This document shows, piece after piece, positions 32,272-45,330 of a DNA stretch of 64,000 nt; the first letter of the stretch is position 1, and each line of letters opens with the position of its first letter. The stretch is from Isoetes taiwanensis. Taxonomy: Eukaryota > Streptophyta > Lycopodiopsida > Isoetales > Isoetaceae. The notes under the pieces are model-generated. The model was not told the DNA's origin. It searched no databases and worked only from the letters and a program-made list of their open reading frames with translations. The position numbers were made by a program, and so were the translations under genes. The DNA is taken from the NCBI GenBank assembly GCA_021234155.1, contig JAJEKV010000025.1:3995773-4059772 (forward strand). The letters are read 5' to 3'.

Positions 32272-35200
32272 GCCGAAGTTACTGTTGTGCCCGTTGGCCT
32301 TTGTGGAGGACAGCCTAATGCCTTATGCTGATTTCAGAATTGTTGAAGTTTCTCCACGAGTGGTTCTTTGTACATACTTTCAGTAATTATGTCGTTGCAC
32401 TAGATAGATAATTGAATGTACTCCCTGTTGGACATGTTTCCATTGAGCACATGTGTTCTTCTTCTGGCATATACAATTCCAAACAACACATAATATTAAG
32501 TTGTAGTGGGACCTAAAAAAATTTCTTGTTTAAATCTATACAACCTGATTAATTTCCATAAATTGCAGAAGAAACCTGCAACTCAGCATGAAGAAATGCA
32601 TGGCCAGACCTGAACCAAAATCTTGTTTGAGTCCTAGATTTAGATTCATGCTTTTATAACCTTGATTCTGGACATTCTCAAACATTCTTGGATACGCTAA
32701 TCCATCCAAAGAAGTCGTGTAGACATATAAAAGGGTGCACTCGTGTCCTATATTATCATTACAGATTGGAAGGCCGAGAAATTGTCGTTCTTAGCAAGTC
32801 TTGATGAAGCCTTTCCTTGAACCATATTCGTGACTCCTCATTTCATATACTTCAAAGCTTTTCCTCATTTCATATACATTGAAGATGCATAATGATGTCG
32901 ATAAAAAAATCTTTACGTTCACTATGTTACTCCAGACAAAGTTGTAGTAGGACAGTAAAGGAGGAGCAAAACCTGGTAAGGCCCTAATAGATTTGGCGAA
33001 GGTAGGATGGGAAAATTAGTACCCAATACTACATTTTGTCAAAATGTTATCAGTTTGCTACATTCCATTCCTGAAACACACAGTAGAGAACTTTAATAAA
33101 ATAGTGGAACAGAAAATGGTTTCTAAAGATAAGGCAAGCAAATATTTATTGATGTGATGCAATATTGCCATAGCTGCTCTGCTTTTTGAAGCCTGAAAAT
33201 TTATTGTTACCTTCAAAGGGCAATTTAAGAGTTTCTGACTTTGGTCTGGACGCTTTGACTGAGCAAGTAAGAGACGATAGACTGTTACACTCCAAAGCAT
33301 ATAGCATTCAGAAGTGATTTTTAGTAGAGATTATGATAGAGCCAAGGCAGATCTATGTTCAAGTGTGTTATTTTTTTTGTTCTCCTGCTGGCTATGAGTC
33401 TTTTTATGAGTCAAAGATGTCTGAACTGTATAGGAAGGTCTTCATAGCTGAAACTAAATTCCCTACATATGGCCTAGAACTGAGACTTGGTTCATGCTAT
33501 CTTTAGAAAATTATACATCATAGCCTCATAGTCATGCATAAATGTTATGTCAGCAAAACCAAAAATCTAATTGCAATATATTAGTAAATCTAAGTTAGAA
33601 GATGGCTGGCCCATAGCAAGTTGTCAGTTTCCTGAAGAGCTTCTTATATATGCCTAAAACCAGTGTAGCCAAACCTCCAATCTTATCTATCTTTCACGAT
33701 AAACTTAACTCAAGAATAGGCTGGTCATCAATCTTTGCAAAAACCAAGAAAATACATAAGAATCAGAGCTCCAAATTTCTTAATAATAACGCAAATAGAC
33801 CAAAGATGACTTTGCTAAATATTTTATATTGTAAACTGCATATTCAAGAAAAAAGAAGAAAGAGATGTCATAATGAATAATAGATGAAGCATTAGTGGAG
33901 GTGATACTATTTTCAATCTGAGTTGTTAGGGCCTAAATGGCTGCCTTACCCTAATCATAGTGCCAAAAGGGTTCTAAATTGTTTTGTCATTTTTGTCTTA
34001 CCGGATATTTTCTCACCAACTCCCAATGTCATTGCCATTCCATTAAGATCAAAAATATAAGAGCACCAAAACATCTAAGTTTCAGCGTAACATAATAATA
34101 GATAAGTATAGATCACCTGCACACACACACAAAAAAAAAAGCTTGGAGAAGAAGAGGACTTATGGGGCGAGCCACGATACTAATGTAGTTGGATTATTCA
34201 ACAAAAATTTGAGAGACGATCCATCTTAGAATGATTCATCCTTAAAAATTCCTTCGAGATAGCTCGAAACTGGAGCTGGATCATCGGGAATAAAATGGCT
34301 ACAACATGTAATAAAGTTATGAACAGATTTGGTTGTCTAACAGAGAAAAATATGGCTCAACTTGTCTGATCCAAATTATTTTAGCCAAGCGTGGATCTTT
34401 GACGCAGAACCTATACCGTCAGGAAAAAAAATGTTAAAGAGGAAATGCAGGCATCAGCTATGTTCTTCATGTAAAGGTACAGACATATCTAAAGAGACAA
34501 AGCTGCAAAAATCTAGCTCCTTCAACCATACGAAAAAATCCCTCTCCCTTTCTTCTCATTGGTAAGGCAATTTAAATTTCATAGTACTGGAGGCCCTTCC
34601 CAGAAATGCACGTCCGAGGCCAAATTGGCTATAGCCAATTTGAAAAGATCTCCCTTCCTGCTTGCATTCAATGGTGGAGGTAGAAGACGAAGACTGTAGA
34701 CGTATATGACCACAATAGTCACGTAAGGGGAAAAGGGAACGTCGCATGTGGCATAACATGCAGCGTTCTGGGCGCAAATTTCAAAGCAATCCCATTTTAA
34801 AAAGTAAGATGAACCATATCTTAATTTTCCCTTAATTTAAGATAACTAGCAAATGGTTAATTTAAAATTAAACTTAATTTTACCCTATGGTGTGATCCCC
34901 CCTATATATATAGTGATAATGGTTGTCATACATTTTAAATACTTTCAATGGTGGTTGTATGTTAGCGATTATTAGTCATAAGCAAATATCTTATAAAAGG
35001 TCAAGGTGATAGATAACCTTAATAGACAAAATTAGTATGGTATGTTGACAATATGAAAATCGTACCTAATATATATTATAAAAGGTCATGATGCTGATCA
35101 TCATCTAGTACAAGATGAAAATGACTTTGTGGCAATGACTCATGTTGTGGAATAACTTTTAAAGATATGAAAGCAAACATGTGTAATAAGTGTCTTCACC
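32272..35200. other. No gene recognised
   Basis: A/T-rich sequence with only short frames (e.g. 33650-33880 plus, 34362-34565 plus) and no family signature. Poly-A/T runs occur (e.g. 34122-34140). Confidence 0.5.
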
Positions 35201-35520
35201 TAAATGATCTGCTGGAAAAGGAACTATAGAACAAAGACATGCGTCCATATGGCATTACTTAGTTCAACAGCAGATGTGCTGTCTTATGCCAAAAAGATTG
35301 TGACTGAATTCATTCCCCATAACTATGAGGCAAGGTGGCAAGCAAAGCAATTTAGAAAACACTGTGGCATCAGTCATAGATTTTTGCTGGAAACTATACC
35401 TTCAAGATACAATAGAAAATCCAAAGCTTACATTAGAGAAACGATCAGTGCACAATACTTGTGCACATCACTTACAGGCATGCAACAACAAGAGAGGTTG
35501 AAGAGAACTCCTTAAGCAGT

Positions 35521-35612
35521 GGTGATATGAATATCATCAAGGAGACACATTTCTACATTTCGGATGATAGGGATCATGACACCTTATTCCTGTTTGAATT
35601 GGCCTACATTTT
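35521..35612 (+). other. Upstream exon-like segment of the CxC...CxH gene
   Basis: Encodes IIKETHFYISDDRDHDTLF; the paralogue at 51141 has IIKETHFYIHDDK. It ends at TTTT|GTAAG, but the reading phase does not connect cleanly to the next exon, so the splice chain is unresolved. Confidence 0.45.
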
Positions 35613-35638
35613 GTAAGATAATAAAAATAATTGTTTAA

Positions 35639-36636
35639 ATGGCAGGTGAACATGATGGGGCAGAGGCTGTTCCGAAGAGAGCACTCACACACGAAATGTT
35701 AAAGAAGAATTCCAAACCTTTAAGGGATGCTCATGATGTTGTTCAATTCTGCAGGGAACACTTCAAGGATTCTGACAAACATAGGTACATCATGACTGCT
35801 GTGACAGTGATGTAGTATTAAACATTACTCATTATTACTCATTAATATGTGTTTGTAGGTATTTTTGGGAGATCAAGCTGGAAGAAGTAAACAGAGTTGA
35901 GCAGTTTGACTGTGCTGCTTTGACAGGGTCCAGTAAATTTCATAGCATCAGGCCAGTGAACTCCAAGGATGCCACTCAAGTGGCACATATGAATTACTCA
36001 TGCTTTTGTCATAATTGTTGGGTGGGTAAGTACAGTAAGTGCATACACAAAGATAGGATAGGTACCTGGACGTTTTCAGAATTAAGACCAGGGATTCAGC
36101 ATGATGCTGCACTTGTTGATGGGCCAGTCTATAAGGGAGATGCTGAGTGGAAATCAGATATTATAGATGTAGGAAAGAACTTTGCAGTAGTTGCTCCAAC
36201 AGATAATAAGGAGAAGGTTGACTTCTACATCTTAAAATGTATTGTACCTAAGCATGTTGTAGAGAAAGCATACAAAGATCCTTGGGGCCAAAAATTTGGG
36301 AGGAGGGAAGTGGTGGTCACAGGCAAGTTTTATAAACTTGTGGGAGACAACAGGTATGAACTACTTGAATATGAGCCAGATTGCAGTGTTTACAGTCACC
36401 TGGTTATCCCCTGCAATTTTGACATGAAAGATATAGGATATAATATGTTTGAATTGGAGGATGATATCCATGAAAACATACTTGAAAGTTTGCAGACTCA
36501 TTCACATATACTAGCCCAATGTGATGTTGCTAGTAGCAGCAATTTAACAGCCAAAGCAATATGTAAGTCAGCAGGTAAGTCAACTGACAAGTCATCAGCC
36601 AAGCCGCCAGGAAGTCGAAGATGTAGGTCAACGTGA
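35639..36636 (+). CDS. Two-exon gene with a SWIM-like CxC...CxH motif, TE-linked family
   Basis: Exon 1 (ATG 35639 to 35784) and exon 2 (35859 to TGA 36636) join through a GT-AG intron to give KHR-YFWEIKLEE with no frame break, about 307 residues. The middle has the sequence SCFCHNCWVGKYSKCIH, matching CxC-x(n)-CxH of SWIM zinc fingers (DNA/protein binding, frequent in transposases), followed by GTW and a VDFYILKC...GQKFG...VVVTGKFY...YELLEYEP...SHLVIP block. The tail is Lys/Ser-rich and runs into a tandem repeat. A decayed paralogue lies at 51141-52195. The Cys block also resembles Cys-rich segments I remember from uncharacterised transposon-linked proteins. True start and upstream exons are uncertain. 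Confidence 0.6.
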
Positions 36637-36990
36637 CAAGTCATCACCAAAACCAACAGGAAGTCAAAGTAAATCGCCAGATGTCATCGGATGTGTCACA
36701 GGCAAGTCACAGACAAGTCATCAGCTAAGCCAAAGATGGAAGTCAAAGATATAATCTCGACAGAAAGTCAGCAAAGTAAGTCACCGACAAGTCACAGACA
36801 AGTCAAGAAATAAGTAAGTGACAAGTCAGCAGGCAAGTCAGCAGATAAGTCATCAGCCAAGCCAGCAGGGAAGTCAGCATGTAATCGACAGGAAATTCAG
36901 CAAGTAAGTCAGTCGACAAGTCAGCAACCAAGTCAGCAGCCAAGTCAGCAAGTAAGTCAGCAAGTAAGCCAGCAGAGTAGGCTTAAGTGC
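36540..36990 (+). repeat. AAGTCAGCA(G/A)G degenerate tandem array
   Basis: Dozens of short units of the AAGTCAGCA(A/G)GTAAGTCA type. The first part encodes the Lys/Ser/Ala tail of the preceding gene (SAGKSTDKSSAK); after TGA 36636 it continues non-coding. Confidence 0.75.
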
Positions 36991-37019
36991 AAAGCCAGCA
37001 ATTGAACAATTGATCCAAG

Positions 37020-37262
37020 CCTTCAAAGTGGGCCATTGAACATTCATTCATTCATTCATTCAATGTAACATTCTTATTCATAATGTAATACCATTTATTA
37101 CATAATGTAACCTATTACATTCACTATGGTATTGCATTATAAACTTGGTATTACATTATGACATTCATTCATAGTTCATTATAATAATAATGAATAATAA
37201 TAATTCAGTATGGTATTACATTCATAATGTAATAATTCATTATGGTACCTATTACATTATAA
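37020..37262. repeat. A/T-rich ATTACATTATGGTA palindrome-prone repeats
   Basis: Begins with a (TTCA)n microsatellite (37035-37061), followed by shuffled TATTACATTATGG and TAATAAT words. No coding. Confidence 0.7.
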
Positions 37263-37270
37263 GTTTGGTA

Positions 37271-37300
37271 CTAGTAAATGGGTGCCTGGCGTTGCCGGGC
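37271..37300 (-). mobile_element. Helitron 3' terminus (minus orientation)
   Basis: The minus strand reads GCCCGGC-AAC-GCCAGGC, a 7-bp-stem hairpin (37284-37300), then nine bases, then CTAG (37271-37274) followed by T. A short GC hairpin about ten nucleotides before a CTRR end, inserted before T, is the Helitron 3' signature. The element body would extend to higher coordinates; its 5' TC end was not found. Confidence 0.6.
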
Positions 37301-37893
37301 TAATGTCTTGGAATGTATTTTTACTCGGCCTTTAATGTCCCTATCTGCAAGTTCGATAACAGTGCGTGTTGATATAGGCAAAAATAGACATTATTTGTTT
37401 TTGTGATTATTTTTGTTATTGAAATTGTCCAATGACAACATTATCAATGTATTAACTTTGAGTTTATGGTTTTCAGTAGAGAAAACAATCCTTTATAAGA
37501 AATGTGGAAGGTAGTTAAATCTTCCTCTAAAGACGAAACTTTGGAAAGATAGAGCCAAAACTTATGCTTAGAATGTCACCCTTAGAAATAGTTAAGTTCA
37601 TCCAAAACAAAAAAAAATACAACAGTGTAAAACACAAAATTTTGTCATGATTCATTGGCGTACTTTAATTCATGATGGAACTCTAAATATGCATCTTCAT
37701 ATGGCGCATATCACCAAGGACCTAATGTTGTACTTTGTTGGATGCTCTGGTGATATATATATAGGGCGTGTGTTTATATGGACCTCTGTATAAGACTGAT
37801 ACTATAGAGCTGGGTACTGGATTTTGCCATAGAAATTTCGGTCTTCTCTCCAATCTATATGTCTATATTATACTTTTCGCTTTTGTTAAAACT

Positions 37894-38220
37894 TACCAAT
37901 TTGAATGTGCTATTAATGTGGTCATATGTGCCCGACGTTGTCGCGCATAAATAGGGGCGCATTTATATACATGCTCAATGTAAGACTGACTTTATGCCCC
38001 TTCTGGGAATCACGCTAAGAAGTCTTAATCTTGTCTTTATCTACCCACGCGTCATCTAACAAATCAGATATGTTTACGTTATGTTTATCCGTTGTTGTCC
38101 TCCTCCCTCCTCTTTTTTTTTTTTCACATAGGTGCATAAGTAGGTTATATGGAGTTCCATATATTAGGGTTGGTACCTTTTTCACTCATGCTAACCCTTA
38201 AATTCAAATCCTTTAAACCC
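37894..38220. repeat. Dispersed repeat, copy X
   Basis: Runs from TTACCAATTTGAATGTGC to AAATCCTTTAAACCC and is closely matched by 63681-64000 in the same orientation. It includes TGCCCGACGTTGTCGCGCA (37930-37948), a hairpin like a Helitron end, and a poly-T tract. A diverged half-unit precedes it (about 37759-37860). Confidence 0.85.
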
Positions 38221-39990
38221 TAAATGGGCGAGATGTCAGTTAATAGAGCGGGGTTGCAAAGATGTTGGTAGGAGAGACTGATGCCAAGCAATACAAAATA
38301 TGTAGGAGTTAGAATTGTTCTCTAAGATGTCGAAAACAATGTCAAGAACGAATGTTAAGAAAGGAGGATAGGATGCCTTCATTCTAATAGGATGTGGTTG
38401 TACAAGCATGTCTTAAAACATTTAAGTAAGGGAGAGAGGGGAGGGAGTCCTAATCATAGATTTACATAGTTGAGAAATTATTCTTAATCATTATTGGCAT
38501 GCATAAATTCTAGCTCTAAGGATAAACTCTAGCATAGACATTTAATCTTGCCCCTGTGTGTGCATGCTTGTTTGCAATGTAGTCTTACATGTGGCTTTCA
38601 CAAAGGTACAAATGTGGCTTAACACACATGAAATAAATGGACATTCATGATACCAAGCAGTCTATAGAACAACAATGGCCCCTTAAATAATCTAAATACT
38701 CTTTCAACATGTTTAAATGCATGTTTAGTAAAGAGGAATTCAGTCGCAACGGTGCCAATATATAAGGGGCTCGAGAACTTGCACATAAATGATGGAATCC
38801 CTTTGGACCACATTACTTATAGAACACCCATCAACGTAATGGTAAAGTACCATGGATTTTTTTTCTTACTTATGTAGGGTATATTTTGGTGACTTTGATT
38901 GCCTAATTCTCTTACATCTTTTTCATCATTCCAACTTTCTTTTTTCTCATATTTATCTCCATGTTTTCTCATCATTTGTCATTGAGCTTGTTTTGACCAT
39001 ATGTTCTAGCTCTTCATCCACAAAAGCCTTAAGACTTCCATTACCACCGTTGGATCCCTATACACTTCACCTCTCTCTTATGTCTTCATCCAAAAATCCT
39101 TTGCAACATTTAGATCATATTGGCTGCTATCATCTCAAAATACAACTGATCAACAATATTGTGTATTTCAATAAACAATGCCCTTTAGCGATGAAAATAA
39201 AACATCAAGCTATATACAAAATCAACCAATGCTGCTTATGCATGGGATATAGTATCTGTAAAAACATTTAGCAGATATTAGAGAGCTTTAAATTCAGCCA
39301 TAAGGAACAACCACTTATACCTTGGCTCAGATTGCAACAAATGCAGGCTGGCCAATCTAAATGCAGAATATCTTCTGGCAACCATTTTTCATTTTAGAAA
39401 TCCTGCAACATATTGAAAATGTAGTCACAGTATGATACAAGTATACAAAATCAACCATCCTGCTCCAATGATTCATTAAGATAGCGTAAAAAATGAGACT
39501 TGAAAATAGAATGCCTTGCTTTAAAATCCATGCAACCTATAGAGATTAGCAATGGTAACTGAAGTGCAGAAATAATTAGAACGAAGATGCTCTGAAGTTC
39601 ATAATACATTCCAAGGGAAGCTTATCTCACGATTACAAAGTTAGTTTATGTTGGCACTTTTCGTCTCTCTGATCATCTACACGTACCCAACTTATGCCCA
39701 ACAACGCTAGGCACCATTACTAGTAGACAATTAAAGGCAATAAAATTCCAACAAAGATCATATACCAAATCAAATTTTTATACTTCATGCAATCAAATTC
39801 CCTCCTCCTTCTCATCCTCCTTGAATTGATCACCCCTAAGAAACCCCATTGAACCTCTCCATATGCATATATATAGGTTATATAAAAAAAAGAGCCCACA
39901 TGCTATATATGGCATACACTCTATAAAACCCCGAGATTTACGTACAAAATAGGCAATAAAAAAACCTTTGTGTGCACTCTAATGGTTTAT
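38221..39990. other. No gene recognised
   Basis: Short frames (e.g. 38852-39271 plus, hydrophobic) without family features. No repeats of note. Confidence 0.5.
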
Positions 39991-40109
39991 ACCACAATTA
40001 CTAAATGAATCTGAATCCCCCTTGCAGTTATTGTGCCTGCGAGCTATAATACTATATGGTGAAATCCCACCACTCGAATCCCTACATCCAGGGTAAAAAT
40101 ATCTTAAAG

Positions 40110-40570
40110 CCATATCACAACGAAAAAGGTGTACCAATACCCTAAGAAATACCCCAAAAAAATACCTATGAAATCCCCCTTTTCTGTCAAACAACAGGGG
40201 ATAAAATGTATTTTTGGAATCGGGGTATTTGGCCACAATCCCCCTTTTCCTCATTTGCATGTTAATACCCTATTAAACTGGTGTCGCAATCCCCCATTCA
40301 AAGAATGTGAATTCATACCCTGTTATCATTCGTTGTTCAAGGGATGCTCTATTTCAGATCATACCCAAATAATACCCTGTTACAAATAATACCCCATTCC
40401 AAATAACATACCCTGTTTCAAATAACACCCTGTTACAAATAATACCCCATTTCAAATAACATACCCTGTTTCAAATAACATACCCTGTTCTCCAAATAAC
40501 CCTGTTATCATTCGTGAGATAATACCCTATTGTCATTCATAAGAAAATGCCATGTTATACATTTGTAAGA
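40110..40570. repeat. AATACCC(C)/CAAATAACATACCCTG array
   Basis: Loose repeats of AATACCCC, then a denser array (40380-40500) of CAAATAACATACCCTGTTT units. A similar vocabulary recurs at 44870-45300. The left edge (40108-40129, CATATCACAACGAAAAAGGTG type) resembles the reverse complement of 45312-45337. Confidence 0.6.
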
Positions 40571-41875
40571 TAATACCCATTTCAAAAATACATTGATAAG
40601 TAACAAATTGAACCAGCAACAAATTGATAAGATTTCTCATTATTTTCAAAAAAAGGGAGAATAACCGATCAAATTTCAAGAAACAAATCGATACACAAAA
40701 ATTCTCGCTTGTCCAGTCAAGCTTCCCTAGCGCTAATCGAGAGTTTTTGCTCAACAAGCACTCTACCACTAAGTCCAACTTCTATGTTTGTGTAGTTCTC
40801 CTAGTACCTATGAACGTTCGCTGCCTTGCTTTGTTCTTCTCTGCCATGAACTTGTTCAATTGAGAATATATCCACGTTCGAGATTTTCAGAAGGAACATG
40901 CATACAACCTCTTTTTCCTTCTTCAATCGCTAAAAAGACAACATATTAAAAAGAATGCAAGCATACTCAAATTTCAGATTTTAATCACATTGATAGACGG
41001 TTTTTACCTTAACTCCAAGGTGTTCACATGGATTGCATACTTCTCTTGAGAAGAGACAACATTCTCCTCCTCTTCCTCTGAAACGAACAAATAAAAGCAA
41101 GTCAAGACTAAGTATGAACTTAAAGATAAAAAATAAACTTAAAGGTGGAATGCTGCAGATTCCTCCTACATTGTACAATTACTTGAAATTGTGGACTAAA
41201 AATTGTGAAATTGTGGACTAAAAGACAAGATCACGCAGAAATGCCATGAATGCGTGATCAAAAATTTCAGCTTAAAAATTCCATTTATACAAAAGATACC
41301 TATACTTTGCAAGTCTATGAAGGTGGTCAAATAAACTTCGTGCAGCCCCGATAGAGTTATTAAGCATCTTGTGGTCAGCAAGAGTGATGCAAGTTCCTTT
41401 TGACAAAGAAGAGAGCTACAAAGAATGCACGTTTCTAGAAAACATTCCCCCTTATAGCCTCTGCATTGGTACTTGTATCACGACCTACGCATTGGTACTT
41501 GCATACGACAAGTCTTTGAACGTTCCACCATTACGGTAGCTAACATAGTGCCACTTGCATGGGTTGTCCAAGTTGGCTCTGCTTCAAGCATAGTTAACCC
41601 ATTTTTCCAAGTCCTTACAATATATGGAGGACGACACATACATGCAACCGCTAATAATAATAAATGGTTTTGTCGATAAATGGGTACCAAGCCGAGAGTA
41701 ACACCGCAATATGATTATGAAGGGTCGAGGCCTGATTGGTTATTACAATTTGCTGCGCCTCCCGAGCTTTTATTCACAAATGATTAATTATATAATGAAG
41801 CTACAAATCTAAATATGTAATGAGTCACTTTTAAATTCGTGGCACTATTTTAACAAATACGAGGTGCTAGGAATT
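40571..41875. other. No gene recognised
   Basis: Contains a 20-bp tandem word TGAAATTGTGGACTAAAA (41183-41223), a small hairpin GATCACGCA...TGCGTGATC (41229-41260) and a duplicated CGCATTGGTACTTG (about 41462-41504). No coding family. Confidence 0.45.
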
Positions 41876-42199
41876 TCATTTGATGGTGCCGCACCAATAA
41901 CAAAGTCTGTAATCGCCAACGAACAAAATATCCTTGGCACTTTCGGTTAAAAAAACTACGCTCCCATACTTGGAAATGGAAGACTTAATGTTGAGAAAGA
42001 CTTCTTTGACTTCAATTGTTACAGATGAAGCATCCATTTGGACGCCATGTGATATTGCGGGTCCAAGGACGGACACTTCTCCCATACCAACAAATTCGCC
42101 TTTGAGAAGAACCTTTGCATGTAAGAAGAGTGTTGCATCTAGAAATAACAAAGAATCGGTCAATATTGAAATAATGTAAATAACAGACCAAGGAACCAA
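41876..42199 (-). pseudogene. Possible transposon-associated domain (DUF8039-like)
   Basis: The frame contains ATLFLHAKVLLKGEFVGMG, SHGVQMDASSVTIEVKEVF and YGSVVFLTESAKDILFVG. The pattern vLl.G..VamG.v...p..HGV....vtV.V resembles a small domain found in plant En/Spm-type transposon proteins. The match is from memory and weak; exon limits are unknown. Confidence 0.3.
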
Positions 42200-44490
42200 G
42201 AACTTGATTAGCCTTGTAAGAATTCCCTACTAATATATACGTTTCACTAAAGAAGATCCCCCAAGTAAAAGATTCTAAAGAGAAGGCCCCGGTAAGACTT
42301 TCTTTCCATATAATTTTTCAGCTAACAAGTCTAACAACAAATGAATAATCGAGTGGATTTTGAGATGCAAAGGAAGACAAAGAACCACAAGAATTGATCT
42401 TTGATTTTGTGTCCGCCTTGACACAAAGTATCTCAGTTTTTCTAAGCAATACTTGCGATTGGGCTATTTGCCTATCCACAATATGCGCTTAGCCATAGTC
42501 AATCCAAAAATGAAAATTCTTTAAAGTTCACTAGCATTATATATATACCAACCATCTTGAAATGCATCTAATGCTAAAGAAACCCGATTGGGAATGACGC
42601 CCATGTCTTTCTTCGATCTTCACCGCCTAGATGCACAATTTCTTCGATGTTCATTGCCCGAATATTGTTGTTCTCTCCGCTTGAGAGCTGCAACCTTCAT
42701 CATTGCTAGCCACGATTTTTTCCGATCCTTTGGGCTGGGAGGGAGCAGCCACCCGACTGTATTTTGCAACAATTTCTTGCGAAAGAGCTTGAAGGTTGTG
42801 GAGCCTCCCAGCGACCTTTTACAGAGAGTGTTAAGAGGTAAGCCCGCGCCCTCTTAATTAGATCAAGGAGTCCCATTCTTGATGTCGCCTTCTCCATCCC
42901 GACCCATAGGCCGGAGCAAGACAATGCGTTTCTATATGCTCTCATGCAAGCTTTTGCCATTAGTTACAATTTAGAGGCATTTTTGCACCCAGATCCTACT
43001 CATCATGAAGATGTTGTACGCCATTTAGAGGCATTTTTGCTTAATTTGGCAACATTCTACTCTATGTTAGAGCAGAAGCATTACTTGGCGGAATTTTGGC
43101 CATAACTATCTCAAGAAGTGAAAGATTTTCAAAGATCCTTATGCCAAATGGAAGACATTACCTGTTTCCTTTGCCTGGACCAAAACAAGCACTTAGACTC
43201 ATCATCCATACTCTTTAGTGGTACCGCATCTTCGAATCGAATCCGTCATCATGTTTGTTACATCTCAAGTGAACGGGGACTTCTCCAGACAGTTAGCATG
43301 CCGTTCCTGGTCGCCATTTGGAAGAAGACCTAACCCTAATCTTTACCTTTGTATTTTGACGAGCATAAGCACTATGAGTGTGCCATGGGGGCCCAATATT
43401 TTAGCCGTAGTGCCCCACCAATTCCATAGTGTTCTTAGTTTGCCTAACATCCATCAATGTTGAGATGTCATGTTTTGACCATTGAACCGTTTTCCTTAGA
43501 TATGCAGTAGGTTGCCACAATGCATAAAGACTGAATTCCAGCCCTCAATCTTAGGTTAAAGCCTTGTATTTTGTCATAAATTAGTACTTAGAAACAACTT
43601 AGCAGATATGCCATGGCTAAGATTATAGATTCTATACACCATTGCAAGTCCAATGAACCACTTAAGTTAAGAATGATGGTCCGGCGGTCAATACGAAAGT
43701 AAGGTCCAGACCGTACTTTATAATGCCCCAAGCTCAATCCCCTCCTTATTCTAGTGGCGGACATGCACACATCAAACCTATCAATTTAATTATCAACAAG
43801 TATAAACCTTTGTTTCCATTACAAGTATAGGTCAATGGCCTAAGCAATATACCACCCTGTTATGCTCAAGCAAATAATTCTATTTGGAGATCCCCGCATG
43901 TGGCAGTTAGTTGGCATGGTCCCACTTTCGAATTTTCAAATCCCCTAGATATGCATTCTCATAGTCTATTAATTTAATCATAAAGCTTATCTCCTATTTC
44001 TCTTTTTAAAAACTATGGGTCTAAGGCCAATGCTTTATAATCATTTATGGCCTGGGAGAAAGTCCCCTTTTGCTAAAAATCGAGTTAAAGGCTACCAGAT
44101 CATATTTAGAGCCATGGGTTTACAAACCTCGAGGGAACGCGTGGTCCGAGTAAAACACCTAAATATTTTACCCGGCCCATTGCCATAGGGCGCGGAGTGC
44201 TTTGCTATGGGGTTATAGGTTTGATCAAGATGTTTTCCACGGGTTCCGTTCCCAATAGGCACCACCATGGGTTCCAAATAACTTCCATGGAAAGGATCAA
44301 TTACTCAAAAAGGTTTAATAATTGGTCCCATATTCTCGAAGTTTATTCTACCCGCCTTTCTTTTTACCGTTAGAAAGTAAGTGCTTGCAGTTCATGCCTT
44401 TTCCCATCAAGGTCTCTTGGTCTAGTAAGCTTGGTCTATTCGACTTGATAATCGAAGCTTTGAGTGGTGTGATGGTGTTGAATGGCTTTG
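42200..44490. other. No gene recognised
   Basis: Frames at 42588-42857 plus, 42706-42960 minus and 43118-43333 plus overlap or lack motifs. A short direct word, ATTTAGAGGCATTTTTGC, occurs twice (42970 and 43022). Confidence 0.45.
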
Positions 44491-44491
44491 C

Positions 44492-44848
44492 ATGATAGAA
44501 CTCTTATGCAAAGGAAGGCTTTCAAGTTCAACAAAGTATTTTTATTTTGGTATTGTTTACAAAGAAGGAGATTATGTGTCAACAGAGGACTCCAAGTGCA
44601 CCATAACATCAATATTTGTCCATGAGTGTGAAGGAGAGCTCAAGAGCTATTACATCAGTGTGTGCTTCTCCCTACATGGTAAGGAGCCACTCCGCGAAGC
44701 ATGGGTTCTTTCTTTGGATGAGACCTCTTTTGAAGACAGAGTTTATCAACCTTTAGTCCGTAAATTCATTCCTATTCCACATCATGAAGGTAAGGTTCTC
44801 GCTTATGAGCCGATCCGACCACTTACATATGACCATTCAATATTTTGA
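44492..44848 (+). CDS. Hypothetical protein, possibly BAH-like
   Basis: The 118-residue frame ends at TGA 44848. It contains YFGIVYKEGDYVSTEDSKC, ITSIFVHECEGELKSYYIS and SLHGKEPLREAWVLSLDETS, loosely like a BAH fold (GD.V ... I..I......g...v.v..f). An upstream exon is likely, since the first residues look internal. It sits within the 40-45 kb repeat-bounded region. Family call is weak; composition suggests a genuine former exon. Confidence 0.35.
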   Translation: MIELLCKGRLSSSTKYFYFGIVYKEGDYVSTEDSKCTITSIFVHECEGELKSYYISVCFSLHGKEPLREAWVLSLDETSFEDRVYQPLVRKFIPIPHHEGKVLAYEPIRPLTYDHSIF

Positions 44849-44869
44849 AAGTAGATGGTATTTTGAAAT

Positions 44870-45330
44870 TATTTTAATTGAAAATACCCTTTTTCTTTGA
44901 AAATACCCCGGTATTTATTGCAATTCTCTGTTTGTTTGGTAATTCCCCTTTCATTCAATCCTCTTTTATTTGGAGATACTCCAATCCATTTGCAAATTAA
45001 ATTCCTTTCTTAAAAATACCCCACCATTTGCAAATTCCCTTTTGAACCAAATCCCCTTTTCTTGAAATTACCCCAAACCATTAGCAAATTCCTTTTGACT
45101 CAATCCCCCTTTCTTCAAAATACCCCAATGTGCATTTGTAATCCCTATTTCTATTAATTCCCCATTCGGATATGCCCTTTCTCGTATAATAATCCCCCAT
45201 TTCTAATAATCTCCCCATACGATATACCCTTTTTGTTCAAGAATTCCTATTGCAAAGAAATAACCCATTTCTCTAGTCCCCTGTTCCTCAATGGGGATTT
45301 TCCGGGGGGATGTGAGCACCTTTTTCGTTA
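44870..45330. repeat. AATACCCC/CCCCTTT degenerate array
   Basis: Irregular repeats of AAAATACCCC, CAAATTCCTTTTGA and AATCCCC(C/A)TTT. Ends near GTGAGCACCTTTTTCGTTAT (45312-45331), which partly mirrors the start of the 40.1-kb array. Confidence 0.6.

Noticed and set aside
36540-36990. CRISPR-like array
   Set aside because: Units are short, contiguous and degenerate with no spacers, and the context is a plant nuclear genome.
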